DNA from: Streptomyces sp. NBC_01485
GTDB taxonomy: Bacteria; Actinomycetota; Actinomycetes; Streptomycetales; Streptomycetaceae
DNA: 64,000 bases
Direction: 5' to 3'
NCBI RefSeq assembly: GCF_036227125.1
Contig: NZ_CP109435.1
Location: 434,001-498,000, forward strand
Numbering within the stretch: position 1 is the stretch's first letter; every line of letters starts with the position of its first letter. The notes beneath the pieces were generated by a model, which saw nothing but the letters and a program-made list of their open reading frames with translations, was not told where the DNA came from and searched no databases. The position numbers and the translations under genes are program-made. Below are positions 1 through 7,271 of the stretch, one piece after another.

Positions 1-53
1 ACCCCGTCGTTCCCTCGCCGCAGCCGCCCGCGCGGCAGCACGTCCTCAACGCC

Positions 54-482
54 GTGGGCGTCCATCTCCATCTGGAACGCGACGGCAAGATCCTTCTCGG
101 GTTGCGCCATCCCGACTCGCCCTTCGCGCCCCTCAGCCATCACTTCCTGGCCGGTCACTGCGAGCAGGAGTCCGCCGTCGCCTGTCTGATCCGCGAGGCC
201 CGGGAGGAGGCCGGTCTGGAGATCGCGGCGGCGGACGTCGAGCTGGCGCACGTCGTCCACGTCCTGCACGCGCCCGCCACCCGGCCGCGCCTCCAGCTCG
301 TCTTCCGCGCCCGGCACTGGCAGGGCGAGCCACAACTGCTGGAGCCGGACAAATGCCTCGGCTGGGACTGGTGGCCCGTGGACGCGCTGCCGGAGCCGAT
401 GGTGGCGTACGCGAGGGCGGCGATCACCGGAATCCGCGAAGGACGGCTGTACACGGAACTGGGCTGGGGTCAGACGGGCTGA
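54..482 (+). CDS. NUDIX hydrolase (5' end may lie outside window)
   Basis: A 142-residue NUDIX-fold protein that would hydrolyse a nucleoside diphosphate linked to another moiety; the substrate cannot be read from sequence. The Nudix box is at about residues 33-55 and ends REAREEAGL. The first Gly of the G-x5-E start is Ala, but the E-x7-REUxEExGU core is intact. The GTG at 54 has no Shine-Dalgarno, and the frame stays open upstream to base 3 (reading ...QHVLNAVGVHLHLERDG), so the true start is probably beyond the window edge. It converges on the Ser/Thr kinase gene, with 31 bp between stops. Confidence 0.8.
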   Translation: MGVHLHLERDGKILLGLRHPDSPFAPLSHHFLAGHCEQESAVACLIREAREEAGLEIAAADVELAHVVHVLHAPATRPRLQLVFRARHWQGEPQLLEPDKCLGWDWWPVDALPEPMVAYARAAITGIREGRLYTELGWGQTG

Positions 483-513
483 CCCTGGACGTCGGTGTCA
501 GGGCTCGGCAGGC

Positions 514-2769
514 CTACGCTCCGCCGGCCGCGCGGTGCTGTCGCAGCACCGCCACCCTCCGGTACAGGTCGGCCGCCTCCTGACCGCGGCCGAGCTGTTC
601 CAGGCAGTGGGCCTCGTCGCTGCGGCTCGCGAGGGTGTCGGGGTGGTCGCCGCCCAGGACGTGCTCGCGGGTCGCGGCCACCCGCCGGTACTCGGCCAGG
701 GCGTCGGCCCAGCGGCCCAGCCAGCCCAGGCCGACGGCGACCTCGCGGCGGCTGACGAGCGTGTCGGGATGGTCGGCGCCGAGCACCCGCTCGCGGATCG
801 CGCACACGTCCCGGGACTCGGCGAGCGCCTCCTCCCAGCGGCCCAGCCGGCCGAGGTTGACGCCGAGACCGTGCCGGGCGCGCAGGGTCTCGGGGTGGGC
901 CCGGCCGTGGAGGCGGGTGCGGTCGTCGACGAGGTCGCGGTAGAGCTGGAGCGCCTCCTCGCTGCGGCCGAGGCGGCCCAGGCTGATGCCGGTCTCGTAG
1001 CGGGCGGCGAGGGTGTCGGGGTGGTCGGGGCCGAGCGCCTGCGCGCGGGCCGCGGCGACCTCCCGGTAGGCCTGCAGCGCTTCCGGCCAGCGGCCCAACT
1101 GGCCCAGGGCGTAGGCGACTTCGTAGCGCGTGACGAGCGTGTCCGGGTGGCTGGGGCCCAGCACGCGGGCGCGGGCGACGGCCACCTCGCCCGCCATCCG
1201 GTACGACTCCTCCAGGCGGCCGAGCCGGCTGAGGTTGAAGGCGAGGTTGTGGCGGCAGCGCAGGGTGTCGGGATGGTCGGCGCCCGTCGTGCGCACCCGG
1301 ACGGCGAGGACCGACGCGTACACCTGCCGGGCGTCGGAGTGACGGCCCAACTGGCCGAGCACATAGGCCATTTCCTGGCGGGTGGCGAGCGTGTCGGCGT
1401 GCTCGGCGCCCAGGACCCGGGTGCGGGCGGCGGCCACGTCCTGGTACTCGCGCAGCGCGTCGGTGGCGCGGCCGTTGCGGCTGAGGGTGAAGGCGACCTC
1501 GTAGCGGCTGGCGAGGGTCTCGGGGTGGTCCGGGCCGAGGAGGTGCGCGCGTTCGGCGGCGACGGCGCGGTGCAGCTCCCCGGCCTCGGCCCAGCGCCCG
1601 AGTCGGGCGAGACCGAGGCCCGCGTCGTGCCGTCCGACGAGCTCGGTGAGCGCGGTGAGCTCCTGCGGGGACGGCGTGTCCGGCGACGGCGGAACGGGGG
1701 CGGCGCCGAGGGCCGGCCGGGGGATCCACTCGCCGGTCAGGGCCGCCCCGGCGTCCGGGATCGTGACCGGCAGTCCGGCGCCGGTGGCCTTGTGGCCGGT
1801 GGTCATGCCCCGGGTCCAGGACGGCAGCCGGGGCTCGAGGCCCGCGGGCTCGGGCGGCAGCGGCTGGGGCGGCCGTGTCTCGGGCCCGGGTGTCACCACG
1901 GTCGGCACGTACGCCGATGCGGTGCGGCCGGCGGCGATGCGCCGGACGATCTCGCGGGCGTCGTGGGGGCGTTGTCCGGGCTGCTTGGCCAGCAGGTCCA
2001 GGATGATCCGGTCGAGGTGCTCGGGCAGGTCGGGGCGGTGCTCGCGCGGCGGCCGGGGCGGGGTGTCGCGGTGGCCGACGAGGATCGCCCACGGGTCGTC
2101 GAGGTCGAACGGCGGTGCCCCGGTGGCGATCTCGTACAGCACGCACCCCAGCGAGTAGAGGTCGCTGCGGTGGTCGACCTCCTCGGCGCCGATCTGCTCG
2201 GGCGACATGTAGTGCGGGGTGCCCATGGCGATGCCGGTGCCGGTGAGGCGGGAGGTGAAGCCGATGTCGTGGCCGAGGCGGGCGATGCCGAAGTCGCAGA
2301 TCTTCACCGTGCCGTCGGTGAGCCGCACGATGTTCGCGGGTTTCAGGTCGCGGTGCACGATGCCCTGCCGGTGGGTGTAGGCGAGGGCCGCGGCGACCTG
2401 GTCGGCGATCTCCACGACGTCGGGGACGGGCAGCGGCCGGCGCTCGTTGTCGTCCAGCAACTGGCACAGGTCGCTGCCGTCCAGGAGTTCCATGACGAGG
2501 AAGAGGACGCCGTCGTGGTCGCCGAAGTCGTGGACGACCGTCACCCCGCGGTGCTGGAGCGAGGCGGCGACGCGGCCCTCGCGCCGGAACCGCTCGCGCA
2601 CGACGCGCCCGAAGGACGGGTCGCGGTGCGGGCTGATCGGTTTGAGACACTTCACGGCGACCTGTCGGCCGAGGGACTCGTCACGGGCCCGCCACACCTC
2701 GCCCATGCCCCCGCGCCCGATCAGGTCGATCAGCCGGTACCGGCCCTGGATCAGCCTGCTCTCCGCCAT
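514..2769 (-). CDS. Serine/threonine protein kinase with C-terminal TPR-like repeats
   Basis: A 751-residue Hanks-type kinase. The kinase domain covers residues ~10-270: P-loop GRGGMGEV, VAVK lysine, HRDLKPAN catalytic loop, DFG and a GTPHYMSPEQ activation/P+1 segment. A Pro-rich linker follows (~280-370), then eight ~42-residue TPR-type units, each carrying a variant of HPDTL followed by LGxLGR. No transmembrane helix is visible, so it is likely cytosolic, unlike PknB-type receptors. The TPR array presumably recruits substrates or partners (inference). ATG at 2769 begins MAESRLIQGRYRL, the usual N-terminus just before the kinase fold. Confidence 0.93.
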   Translation of the reverse strand: MAESRLIQGRYRLIDLIGRGGMGEVWRARDESLGRQVAVKCLKPISPHRDPSFGRVVRERFRREGRVAASLQHRGVTVVHDFGDHDGVLFLVMELLDGSDLCQLLDDNERRPLPVPDVVEIADQVAAALAYTHRQGIVHRDLKPANIVRLTDGTVKICDFGIARLGHDIGFTSRLTGTGIAMGTPHYMSPEQIGAEEVDHRSDLYSLGCVLYEIATGAPPFDLDDPWAILVGHRDTPPRPPREHRPDLPEHLDRIILDLLAKQPGQRPHDAREIVRRIAAGRTASAYVPTVVTPGPETRPPQPLPPEPAGLEPRLPSWTRGMTTGHKATGAGLPVTIPDAGAALTGEWIPRPALGAAPVPPSPDTPSPQELTALTELVGRHDAGLGLARLGRWAEAGELHRAVAAERAHLLGPDHPETLASRYEVAFTLSRNGRATDALREYQDVAAARTRVLGAEHADTLATRQEMAYVLGQLGRHSDARQVYASVLAVRVRTTGADHPDTLRCRHNLAFNLSRLGRLEESYRMAGEVAVARARVLGPSHPDTLVTRYEVAYALGQLGRWPEALQAYREVAAARAQALGPDHPDTLAARYETGISLGRLGRSEEALQLYRDLVDDRTRLHGRAHPETLRARHGLGVNLGRLGRWEEALAESRDVCAIRERVLGADHPDTLVSRREVAVGLGWLGRWADALAEYRRVAATREHVLGGDHPDTLASRSDEAHCLEQLGRGQEAADLYRRVAVLRQHRAAGGA

Positions 2770-2828
2770 AGTGCGCCGCCGCCCCCGTCACTTTCCGGCC
2801 CTCCCCCTGGCTCGTCCAGTATGGCGGC

Positions 2829-3416
2829 CTATGGCTTGGCTTTGTACGGCACCGGACGGGCCTGGGGGCCGAGCCGGGCCATGGCCCGCAGGATGTGCTG
2901 GGGCGGAAGCTGCCACCGCACCCGTACGGGGACACGGCGCAGCAGGGTGCCCGTGGCCCTCAACCGGCGGGTGACGGTGGCGGGTTGCGGGGCGCGCCTG
3001 CCGTACAGCTCGTGGGCGTACGGCGGCAGCGAGGCGTACGCCAGGTGCGCCACGCGCCGCCACAGCAGGGCGCGCGCCGGGACGAGCAGGGGGTGGGCCG
3101 GCGGTCGGAGCAGGAAGTCGTCGACCTCGCGCGCCTCGGGTCCGGCGGCGAGTTCGGGGCGCACCTTCTCGAAGTACGCCTCCATCTCGGCCCGGTCGCC
3201 GGGTACGGCGTCGGGGTCGAGGCCCACCAGGCGGGCGCTGACGCGGCGTTCGGCCATGTAGCGGTCGGCAGCGGCGTAGGTGAGGGGGTAGCCGGAACGG
3301 CGCAGGACGTGCAGATGGGAGTCGATCTCGGCGCAGTGCACCCACAGCAGCGCGGGTTCGTCGACGCCGTAGCGTGAGACTGGTGCCCCTACACCTTCCG
3401 TGACGGCACCCGCCAC
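2829..3416 (-). pseudogene. MpaB/DUF2236-type oxygenase, N-terminally deleted
   Basis: The 195-residue frame matches the C-terminal two thirds of oxygenase MpaB-family (DUF2236, latex-clearing-protein-like) proteins: a LLWVHCAEIDSHL helix, where the family usually has WVHATLVDS, then the Arg-rich C-terminus. Family members are ~280-300 residues; the first ~90 residues, including the usual upstream His-containing segment, are missing. Homology begins right where the histidine kinase gene on the same strand ends (stop at 3389-3391), and the GTG at 3416 lies inside that kinase frame. I infer a deletion that removed the 5' part and joined the remnant to the kinase gene. The product is unlikely to bind haem normally. 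Confidence 0.75.
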
Positions 3417-5158
3417 ACCAGCGCGGTGCCGCCGCCCTCGGGCTTCCCCAGTTCCAGGCGTCCGCCCAACTGCTCGGCGCGTTCCGCCATGTTGCGCAGC
3501 CCACTGCGGCGGCCTTCGTCCGGGATGCCCACGCCGTTGTCGGTGACCGAGAGCCTCACCTCCCGCCCGTCCGTGGCCAGGAGCACATCGGCCCGGTCCG
3601 CATGGGCGTGGCGGGCGATGTTGGTCAAGGCCTCGGAGAGCACCGCCACCACGTGGTCGGCGATCTCCTTCGGCACGTCGGTGTCCAGCAGGCCCTCCAT
3701 GCGCACACTGGCGGCGAAGCCGAGGACCGGCGCCGCCTCCCCGACCACCCTTACGGCTCGCGCCCTCAGCCCCGTCTCGCCGTTGCCCTCACGCGTGCGC
3801 AGGCCGAAGATCGTCGACCTGATGATCTTGATGGTCTCGTCCAGGTCGTCGACCGCGCGGACCACCCGTTCGGAGGCCTCCTCGTGCTCGATGAAGCGGC
3901 CCGCGCTCTGCAGGGTCATGCCGGTGGCGAACAGCCGCTGGATCGCGAGGTCGTGCAGGTCCCGCGCGATACGGTCGCGGTCCTTGAGCACGGCGACCTC
4001 CTCGGCGTCCTGGCGGCGTTCCGCCAGCTCCATCGCGACGGCGGCCTGCGCGGCGAAGGCCTGCAAGGTCTCGGTCTCCGTCGCCGAGAACACCGGCCGG
4101 CCGGCTTCTCGCGCCAGCAGGACCACGCCTCGCACACCCGCCTCGCGCGTGCCGATGGGCACGGCCACAGCAGGGCCGAGTCCCCCGAAACGCGGAGGCT
4201 CCAGGGAGATGCGTGCATCCTGAGCGACGTCCTCGCTGGTGACCGGAACCGCCCCCGAGAAGGCCAGGCCCATCAGGCTCCGGTCCACCGGCAGTACGAG
4301 CCCCCGGTGTGCCTCGGCGTCCACCCCGACGGCGATCTCCACGGCGAGCGACCCGGTGTCCCCCATGGACAGCGCGACCGCCGCCAGGGCACTTCCGGTG
4401 ATCTCACCGGCCCGCTCCGCGATCAGGGCGAGAACCTCGGAGCGCTCACCGCCGGACATCAGGCTCAGGGTGATCTCCGCGTTCGCCCGCAGCCAGCGTT
4501 CCCGCAGCCGGGACTCCTCGTACAGACGCGCGTTGTCGATCGCCACGCCGGCCGCCACGGCCAGCGTGAGCGTGACCGAGACGTCCTCCTCGTCGAACTG
4601 GCCGCCGCCCCGCTTCTCGGTCAGGTACAGATTGCCGAAGACCTGGTCGCGCACCCGGATCGGGACGCCGAGGAAGGTGCTCATCGGCGGGTGGTGCGGC
4701 GGGAAACCGTACGAGGCCGGGTGCTCGGAGATCTTCGCCAGACGCAACGGCTCGGGATGGCGGATCAGCTCCCCCAGGATGCCGTGGCCCTCCGGATACG
4801 GGCCGATCCGCGCGATCTGTTCCTCGCTGACCCCGATCGTGTGAAAAGCCGACAGCCGCTTGCCGTCCGGACCGATCACGCCGAGCGCCGCGTACTCCGC
4901 GTCGACCAGCGCCGCGGCGGCCTCAACGATGCTGTACAGGGCCTGCTCCAGATCCAGCTCCCGACCGACCGACAACACCGCCTCCAGCAGGCTGTGCACC
5001 CGGTCGCGGGTGCCGCGGGCGGCGTCCAGACGCGCCTGGAGCTCCTCCAGCAACTCGTCCAGCCGCAGCTGAGGCAGCCGTACGCGGGCCTCCTCGGGGC
5101 TTCCCACCGGTACTCCTCCAGGTCCCCTCAAGGCACGGACACCCACCGGTCCGGTCAT
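3389..5158 (-). CDS. DevS/DosS-like GAF-GAF sensor histidine kinase
   Basis: 589 residues: an N-terminal coil (~25-55), GAF-A (~60-205), GAF-B (~225-375), a HisKA_3 dimerisation/phosphoacceptor helix with DRDRIARDLHDLAIQRLF (phospho-His in RDLHD), and a HATPase_c domain with SEALTNIARHA and DNGVGIPDEG. GAF-A contains HPASYGFPPHHPPM followed by FLGVPIRVRDQVFGNLYLTEK, closely matching mycobacterial DevS/DosS, where a His in this part of GAF-A ligates haem for O2/NO/CO sensing (family knowledge, recalled). It probably signals to the DevR-like regulator at 15886-16596, though the two genes are 10.7 kb apart. ATG at 5158; nothing indicates a membrane anchor. Confidence 0.92.
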   Translation of the reverse strand: MTGPVGVRALRGPGGVPVGSPEEARVRLPQLRLDELLEELQARLDAARGTRDRVHSLLEAVLSVGRELDLEQALYSIVEAAAALVDAEYAALGVIGPDGKRLSAFHTIGVSEEQIARIGPYPEGHGILGELIRHPEPLRLAKISEHPASYGFPPHHPPMSTFLGVPIRVRDQVFGNLYLTEKRGGGQFDEEDVSVTLTLAVAAGVAIDNARLYEESRLRERWLRANAEITLSLMSGGERSEVLALIAERAGEITGSALAAVALSMGDTGSLAVEIAVGVDAEAHRGLVLPVDRSLMGLAFSGAVPVTSEDVAQDARISLEPPRFGGLGPAVAVPIGTREAGVRGVVLLAREAGRPVFSATETETLQAFAAQAAVAMELAERRQDAEEVAVLKDRDRIARDLHDLAIQRLFATGMTLQSAGRFIEHEEASERVVRAVDDLDETIKIIRSTIFGLRTREGNGETGLRARAVRVVGEAAPVLGFAASVRMEGLLDTDVPKEIADHVVAVLSEALTNIARHAHADRADVLLATDGREVRLSVTDNGVGIPDEGRRSGLRNMAERAEQLGGRLELGKPEGGGTALVWRVPSRKV

Positions 5159-5458
5159 GTGTCACGGTAGTGGTCGGCCGCAGGATGCGGTAGCGAATCG
5201 GGCGAGTGCCCAGGGCTTACCTCGGCGCCTCCGATTCAGCCGACGGCGGGCCTGCCCTGCACCGCCGACCCAGGCACCCCGCACCCCACGATGGACCGCT
5301 CCGGGCGCGCCCCTGGGAAGGGGACGGACCCGCCGGGGCCGACCGGCCCAGTGAAAGGGACCGACAGCACCTGCCGCTTCCGGCTGCGGCGGCCGGAGGC
5401 TGGAGGCTGGAGGCTGGAGAGGTACCCGGCCCGAAACCCGACGGAGGAGACCGACGCC
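5159..5458. other. Intergenic region upstream of the oleate hydratase remnant
   Basis: 300 bp between the divergent histidine kinase and oleate hydratase remnant. It holds the dyad at 5336-5349, a short GGAGGCT tandem run near 5395-5416 and a GGAGGAG ribosome site just before the ATG at 5459. No coding sequence is supported. Confidence 0.6.
5336..5349. promoter_or_regulatory. Candidate DevR/OsdR-type box
   Basis: The 14-mer GGGCCGACCGGCCC is a near-perfect dyad (GGGCC-N4-GGCCC) and the exact reverse complement of the box upstream of the DevR-like regulator at 15790. It resembles the mycobacterial DosR core GGGACTTNNGNCCC in its GGG..CCC ends and spacing. It lies 110 bp before the oleate hydratase remnant. 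The assignment is inferred from recurrence in this island. Confidence 0.6.
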
Positions 5459-5860
5459 ATGGTCCGTTATCTGGTGGGCAGCGGGATCGCGGCACTGGCC
5501 GCGGCGACGTTCCTGGTCCGCGACGGCGGCTTCTGGGGATCCGACATCCACCTCGTCGAGGAACAGCGGACCCTCGGCGGCAGCCTGGCCGCGGGCGGCC
5601 CGCCGGACGTCGGCTACAGCATGCGCGGCGGGCGGATGTTCGAGGCCGACTTCCGCCGCACATACGACCTGCTGTCCGGCATCCCCACCCTCGACGACCC
5701 GGTCGTCTCCGTGACCGAGGAGATCCTGGCAGGACACGAGGACTTCGCCTGGGACGACATCGCCCGGCTCGGCAGGTCACCCAGAGGTGTGAGGGACGTC
5801 CGGCCCTACCGCCGGGGACCATCGGCACCTGTGGGAAGAGAGGGGCAGGAGAGACAGTGA
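5459..5860 (+). pseudogene. Oleate hydratase (MCRA family) N-terminal fragment
   Basis: ATG 5459 has a good GGAGGAG site. The frame begins YLVGSGIAALAAATFLVRDG, the FAD-binding Rossmann start of oleate hydratases (67-kDa myosin-cross-reactive antigen family), and continues through LGGSL, RGGRMFEADF and DLLSGIPTLDDP to about base 5770. After that the sequence stops resembling the family and ends at 5860 after 133 residues, against ~530-650 for intact members. FAD closure and substrate domains are lost, so it cannot hydrate fatty acids. A DevR-type box precedes it, so it looks like a decayed member of the stress regulon. Confidence 0.8.
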
Positions 5861-6232
5861 GTGCAGGAGCGGCACCGATCCCCCGCGGTGTCGCTCCGTT
5901 CACGTCGCCACGCAGTCAGCCGTGCAGGGCACGGAGCACCGGACGGAGCACCGGACGGAGAACCGTGCGCGACCCGACGATACGGACACCCGCCATGGCC
6001 GACGACGACCGGCTGGTCACCGACCCGGGGGAACTGGCCCGCTATCAGGCCTTGTTGCGTCCGTGGGTGTCACAGCGGATGGATCACGCCGTCCGCATCA
6101 GCCCCGATCTGATCACCGGGGTTCGTCTCACAGCCCAGGGTCCGTCCCCGTCGTCCTGAGCGGCGTGAGTCGTGCGGCACGACGACCACCGGGCGGCGCG
6201 CCCGGTGCGACAGTGCGCGTGGTGATCGGCGT
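5861..6232. other. Degraded or non-coding stretch
   Basis: 372 bp following the broken oleate hydratase. It carries two direct copies of GGAGCACCGGAC near 5935-5960 and a 54-codon plus-strand frame (ATG 5995 to TGA 6159, starting MADDDRLVTDPGELARYQ) without a clear ribosome site or recognised family. It may be residue of a deleted gene. Confidence 0.4.
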
Positions 6233-6673
6233 TCAGGACGGGAGGTGCACTTTGTACAGGGTGTGTCCGCCGACGAGTTCGCGTCCGGTGACCAGCTCCG
6301 GGTCGATGCGCACGAAGACCTCCTGCGGCGCCGGCGCCCAGGAACGCGGCCCGGTCCGCAGCAGCCGTGCGTGCTCGGCGGGGTCGGTGACAAGGACGGC
6401 CGCTCCCATGACCACGACGCTCCAGCCGGAGTGGGCGGCGGCGTCGACCTCGTCGGCCTCGAAGGCGACCACAGCTCCGGCGATCGCCCTCACCAGCTCC
6501 GAGGCAGCCGAGACGCGCACCAGCACCGCCCCGTCATGGTCCAGGCCGAAATTGACCGGCAGAACGGCTGGCAGCGCCTGCCGTGTGTACACGATGCGCC
6601 CCACCGGCACCTTGGCGAGCCGGTGCAGGCACTCCTGCCGGTCGAGTTCGCGGAATCCGTCGTTGGCGTCCAT
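6233..6673 (-). CDS. Pyridoxamine 5'-phosphate oxidase-fold (PPOX) protein
   Basis: 146 residues of the small FMN-binding split-barrel family. The first half (ECLHRLAKVPVGRIVYT, then LPAVLPVNFGLDHDGAVLVR) is the typical strand pattern of flavin/F420/haem-binding PPOX proteins, and WSVVVMGAAVLVTDP follows. Exact cofactor and substrate are not deducible. PPOX-like proteins are common in DevR-controlled hypoxia regulons. ATG 6673 is preceded by an AGAAGG-type site. It lies 15 bp downstream of the GNAT/acyl-CoA synthetase remnant on the same strand, so both probably belonged to one transcript driven from the box at 6886. Confidence 0.85.
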   Translation of the reverse strand: MDANDGFRELDRQECLHRLAKVPVGRIVYTRQALPAVLPVNFGLDHDGAVLVRVSAASELVRAIAGAVVAFEADEVDAAAHSGWSVVVMGAAVLVTDPAEHARLLRTGPRSWAPAPQEVFVRIDPELVTGRELVGGHTLYKVHLPS

Positions 6674-6688
6674 CTGCCTTCTCGTCTC

Positions 6689-6802
6689 TCACCTGACATC
6701 GCGGTGGTCGTGGTCACCCGGCAGCACCGGCCGTATGCACACGGTGGTGCCGTCGGCGAGCAGGGCGTGGACCGAGGGTCGGTCGAGCAGGTCGTCCGTC
6801 AT
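6689..6802 (-). pseudogene. N-terminal stub of a GNAT/acyl-CoA synthetase-type protein
   Basis: A 37-codon frame with an excellent GGAGGAG ribosome site. HALLADGTTVCIRPVLPGDH is the characteristic start of the large GNAT-acetate-CoA ligase fusion proteins (protein acetyltransferases) of actinobacteria, normally ~900 residues. After PGDHD it shifts to HRDVR and a stop, and the rest of the gene is absent: the PPOX gene follows at once. I interpret this as a deletion remnant that keeps its promoter region. Confidence 0.65.
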
Positions 6803-6885
6803 CGCAGGTCTCCTCCATGGCTTTCGATACATCGATCGTCCGGCGGAGCGGAGGGGTGTCACAGGGGCTGTCCGGGGGCCGACCA

Positions 6886-6899
6886 GGGCCAATCGGCCC
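6886..6899. promoter_or_regulatory. Candidate DevR/OsdR-type box
   Basis: GGGCCAATCGGCCC has perfect 5-bp arms around four bases and sits ~85 bp upstream of the minus-strand GNAT/acyl-CoA synthetase stub and PPOX gene. An adjacent GGGCCGACC half-site lies at 6876-6884. It has the same architecture and promoter distance as the other boxes in the island. Confidence 0.6.
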
Positions 6900-6953
6900 T
6901 CCCTGCCCCGCTGACCGGCCCCGGCTCCGCCCTGCGGTGAGCCGCCCACTCGG

Positions 6954-7239
6954 TCAGTCGTCCGCCACCAGCGCCGTCAGGTCCAGGAGGCGGTTGGTGC
7001 AGCCCCACTCGTTGTCGTACCAGCCGAAGACCTTGGCCAGGGTGCCGTTGGCCTGGGTCAGCGCCGGGTCGAAGACGCAGGACGATGCCGGCACCATGGT
7101 CGGACCACCAGTGCAGGGCGGCCGGGTCGCGCTCGGCGGTGACGGCGATGCGCCGTCCTTCGACGGCGATGGAGCTGTCGTCATGCCGGACGTCGCGTCC
7201 GATGCGGCCGAAGCCGTTGATGCCGACCCGTACGGTCAT
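6954..7239 (-). pseudogene. gap: Glyceraldehyde-3-phosphate dehydrogenase, internally deleted
   Basis: The frame from 7239 begins MTVRVGINGFGRIGR, the NAD-binding start of GAPDH. It jumps directly to DVRHDDSSIAVEGRRIAVTA (residues ~60-80 in intact enzymes) and fades at about base 7090. In another frame the extreme C-terminus follows: FDPAL..., KVFGWYDNEWG and NRLLDLTALV, ending at 6954. The catalytic Cys region and ~250 residues are missing, and the frame changes, so at least two deletions occurred. It lies 32 bp downstream of phosphoketolase on the same strand, suggesting a former xfp-gap operon for glyceraldehyde-3-phosphate handling. Confidence 0.85.
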
Positions 7240-7271
7240 GGCGGTGGGTGCCTTCCAGGGATGATGGACGG

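Noticed and set aside
535..3261. 908-codon plus-strand open frame over the kinase gene
   Set aside because: It is the antisense shadow of the TPR-kinase; composition is Val/Gly/Ala-rich with no domain, while the minus strand has a complete kinase fold.
5995..6159. 54-codon frame MADDDRLVTD...
   Set aside because: No family likeness and no convincing ribosome site; kept only as a note in the intergenic entry.
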